Below, piece after piece: positions 5,266-6,459 of a stretch of 6,459 nt of DNA. The notes beneath the pieces were generated by a model. It saw only the letters and a program-made list of their open reading frames with translations, was not told the origin of the DNA and ran no database searches. Position numbers and translations under genes: made by a program. How positions within the stretch are numbered: position 1 is the first letter of the stretch; the number at the start of each line of letters is the position of its first letter. The DNA is from Chloroflexota bacterium (lineage in GTDB: Bacteria; Chloroflexota; Dehalococcoidia; SAR202; UBA11138): assembly GCA_022561955.1 (NCBI GenBank), contig JADFQF010000085.1:1-6459 (forward strand), read 5' to 3'.

Positions 5266-6318
5266 TTACTTGAAGGCGGGGATGACCTCGTCGCACATGA
5301 GGCGCAGCGATCGGGAAATCTTGTCCTCGGGTATGAGCTCTCCGGCGTTAAATTCGCACACGAGCGCGCTGAGGCTTAGCCTCTCCTTCATGACTCGTAT
5401 CTGATCGATCACCATCTCAGGTGTTCCGACGATGGCCTTTTTGCCGATGACGTCTTCTTCCCAGTCGACGGCGGCGAGGTGCTCGCTGCGCTGCCTACGC
5501 AGGTCACGCGGGTCCGCGCCGGCCCTCGCGACGGACAGAGCCAGCGCCCCGCCAATCCTGCGGAACTGCTTCATGAAGCTTTCCCGAGACTCGGAAAGCG
5601 CTTCCTCTCTCGTCGGAGCGACGTATACCGGCACCCTGAGAGAAATATCGACCTCGCCCTCATGGTCGGAGCTCTCCCACGCACGCTTGTACACGCCCAC
5701 TTGCTCCGCCACCTGCTCCAATGACAGTGTGCGTACACCGATGAATATCGGGAATCCCATGTTGCCCATCATCTCGAAGGTGTCCGTCGAGGTCGTGGCA
5801 ACCCGAATAAGCGGATGCGGAGTCTGGAAGGGCTTTGGGATGAGACACACGTCGTCGTAGCTGAAAAATTTGCCCTCGTAGGAGAAGCGCTCGTTTTGCC
5901 AGGCCGTCAGGATGATATCGAGGTATTCGTGGAATCGTTCGCGGCTCTCGGCGTAGGGGAAATTGTAGCCCTCGTAGGAGCCCGGCAGGCCGCTGCGGCC
6001 GACGCCGAACTCAAATCGACCGTTGCTGACGTGGTCGATCGTGGCGACCTCCTCTGCCGTCCTGAGCGGATTCCCCAGGGGCAGTATGCTGACAGCGGTG
6101 CCGATCTTAATGCGCTCGGTGCGGGACGCTATCGCGGATGCCACGCTCAGGGGAGAGGAGAGCACGGACCTCGTTGGATTGAAGTGCGACTCAGAGAGCC
6201 AGACGGCGTCGAGCCCCAGACGCTCCGCCTCATCGACGTGGCTGAAACCCTCCCGAAACGAACCGGCGAGGTCTCGCCCCTCCCTGATGTGAAACTCTGC
6301 GAAGGAACCAAACTCCAT
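5266..6318 (-). CDS. LLM-class (LuxA-like) flavin-dependent oxidoreductase
   Basis: A 350-residue cytoplasmic enzyme of the bacterial luciferase superfamily, predicted to use reduced FMN (supplied by a separate reductase) and oxygen on an unknown substrate. The TIM-barrel pattern is clear: AERLGLDAVWLSESHF (31-46) with His45 at the place of LuxA His44, KIGTAVSILPLGNPLRTAEE (71-90), and DHVSNGRFEFGVGRSG (95-110). IPKPFQTPHPLIRVA (160-174) and IVGTPEMVIDQI (296-307) follow. The length matches LuxA-like proteins (about 340-360). ATG 6318 has GGGGTG (6324-6329) five bases upstream. It appears to be a single-gene unit with its own upstream region. Such enzymes are abundant in SAR202 Chloroflexota, where roles in oxidising recalcitrant organic compounds have been proposed; no substrate can be assigned here. 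Confidence 0.93.
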   Translation of the reverse strand: MEFGSFAEFHIREGRDLAGSFREGFSHVDEAERLGLDAVWLSESHFNPTRSVLSSPLSVASAIASRTERIKIGTAVSILPLGNPLRTAEEVATIDHVSNGRFEFGVGRSGLPGSYEGYNFPYAESRERFHEYLDIILTAWQNERFSYEGKFFSYDDVCLIPKPFQTPHPLIRVATTSTDTFEMMGNMGFPIFIGVRTLSLEQVAEQVGVYKRAWESSDHEGEVDISLRVPVYVAPTREEALSESRESFMKQFRRIGGALALSVARAGADPRDLRRQRSEHLAAVDWEEDVIGKKAIVGTPEMVIDQIRVMKERLSLSALVCEFNAGELIPEDKISRSLRLMCDEVIPAFK

Positions 6319-6391
6319 TTGCGCACCCCGATCATTTGCTCAGGGATCCAGTTCGGGAGCTAGCGAGCCTCCATGACGGGACCACCTGGCA

Positions 6392-6416
6392 CGCCAAGCC
6401 TATATTCATCTTGGCG
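6392..6416. repeat. Perfect 7-bp inverted repeat, operator candidate
   Basis: CGCCAAG (6392-6398) and CTTGGCG (6410-6416) are exact inverted copies separated by 11 bases. The centre-to-centre distance is 18 bases. The repeat covers the -10 area and most of the spacer of the candidate oxidoreductase promoter, where a dimeric repressor would block RNA polymerase. It is not followed by a T-run. Confidence 0.5.
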
Positions 6417-6425
6417 AACGGTCAA
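6399..6425 (-). promoter_or_regulatory. Candidate promoter of the oxidoreductase gene
   Basis: TTGACC (6425-6420) matches the -35 consensus at five of six positions. TATAGG (6404-6399) follows after 15 bases, which is short; TAGGCT at a 17-base spacing is a poorer match. The left inverted repeat below overlaps this -10 region, so the site may be regulated. The evidence is weak on sequence alone. Confidence 0.35.
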
Positions 6426-6427
6426 GA

Positions 6428-6448
6428 GTCAGGTCTCATATGCCTGAC
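6428..6448. repeat. Perfect 6-bp inverted repeat upstream of the -35 box
   Basis: GTCAGG (6428-6433) and CCTGAC (6443-6448) are exact inverted copies separated by 9 bases. They lie just upstream of the TTGACC box, where an activator or a second repressor dimer could sit. The arms differ from those of the neighbouring repeat, so this is not the same motif twice. The window ends 11 bases further on. Confidence 0.4.
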
Positions 6449-6459
6449 GTCACCGGCAC

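Noticed and set aside
6440..6459. A plus-strand ATG near the right edge (MPDVTG...) as the start of a divergent gene
   Set aside because: Only six codons are visible, the ribosome-binding site is weak, and a plus-strand TATATT at 6401-6406 has no matching -35 box; too little to call.

Overview
This GC-rich window carries five well-supported protein genes plus the start of trpS. All of them are on the minus strand, so the biology reads from right to left. The gene families, the T-box leader on trpS, a tail-anchored GerW/YtfJ-like protein and a LuxA-type flavin oxidoreductase together fit a Chloroflexota bacterium, possibly Dehalococcoidia or the SAR202 lineage. That placement is inference from gene content and style. 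No rRNA or ribosomal-protein marker is present to prove it.

Layout from right to left: (1) About 140 bases of upstream region (6319-6459) hold two inverted repeats and a weak promoter. (2) A 350-residue LLM-class flavin-dependent oxidoreductase follows (6318-5266). (3) A 300-base spacer (5265-4966) ends in an extended -10 promoter and contains one doubtful 80-codon ORF. (4) A probable four-gene operon comes next: a NYN/LabA-like nuclease with an OST-HTH (LOTUS) RNA-binding domain (4965-3922), coaX (3880-3116), coaBC (3090-1891) and a GerW/YtfJ-like small membrane protein (1828-1451). Gaps are 41, 25 and 62 bases, with no terminator seen between the genes. (5) An independent transcription unit follows: a strong promoter (1397-1368), a complete tRNA-Trp-sensing T-box leader (about 1361-1034), and trpS (894 to beyond the left edge).

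CoaX and CoaBC carry out three consecutive steps of coenzyme A synthesis: pantothenate to 4'-phosphopantothenate, then to phosphopantothenoylcysteine, then to phosphopantetheine. The nuclease ahead of them and the GerW-like protein behind them have no known link to CoA. The T-box is the best-defined regulatory element. Its UGG specifier, UGGC acceptor-binding bulge, antiterminator and competing terminator can all be read directly, and they predict that uncharged tRNA-Trp turns trpS on.

I see no CRISPR array, transposase, tRNA or rRNA gene. Most of the window is ordinary chromosomal housekeeping. The points most worth a second look are two substituted catalytic positions in CoaBC, the nuclease-led CoA operon, the tail-anchored GerW-like protein, and the paired inverted repeats upstream of the oxidoreductase.
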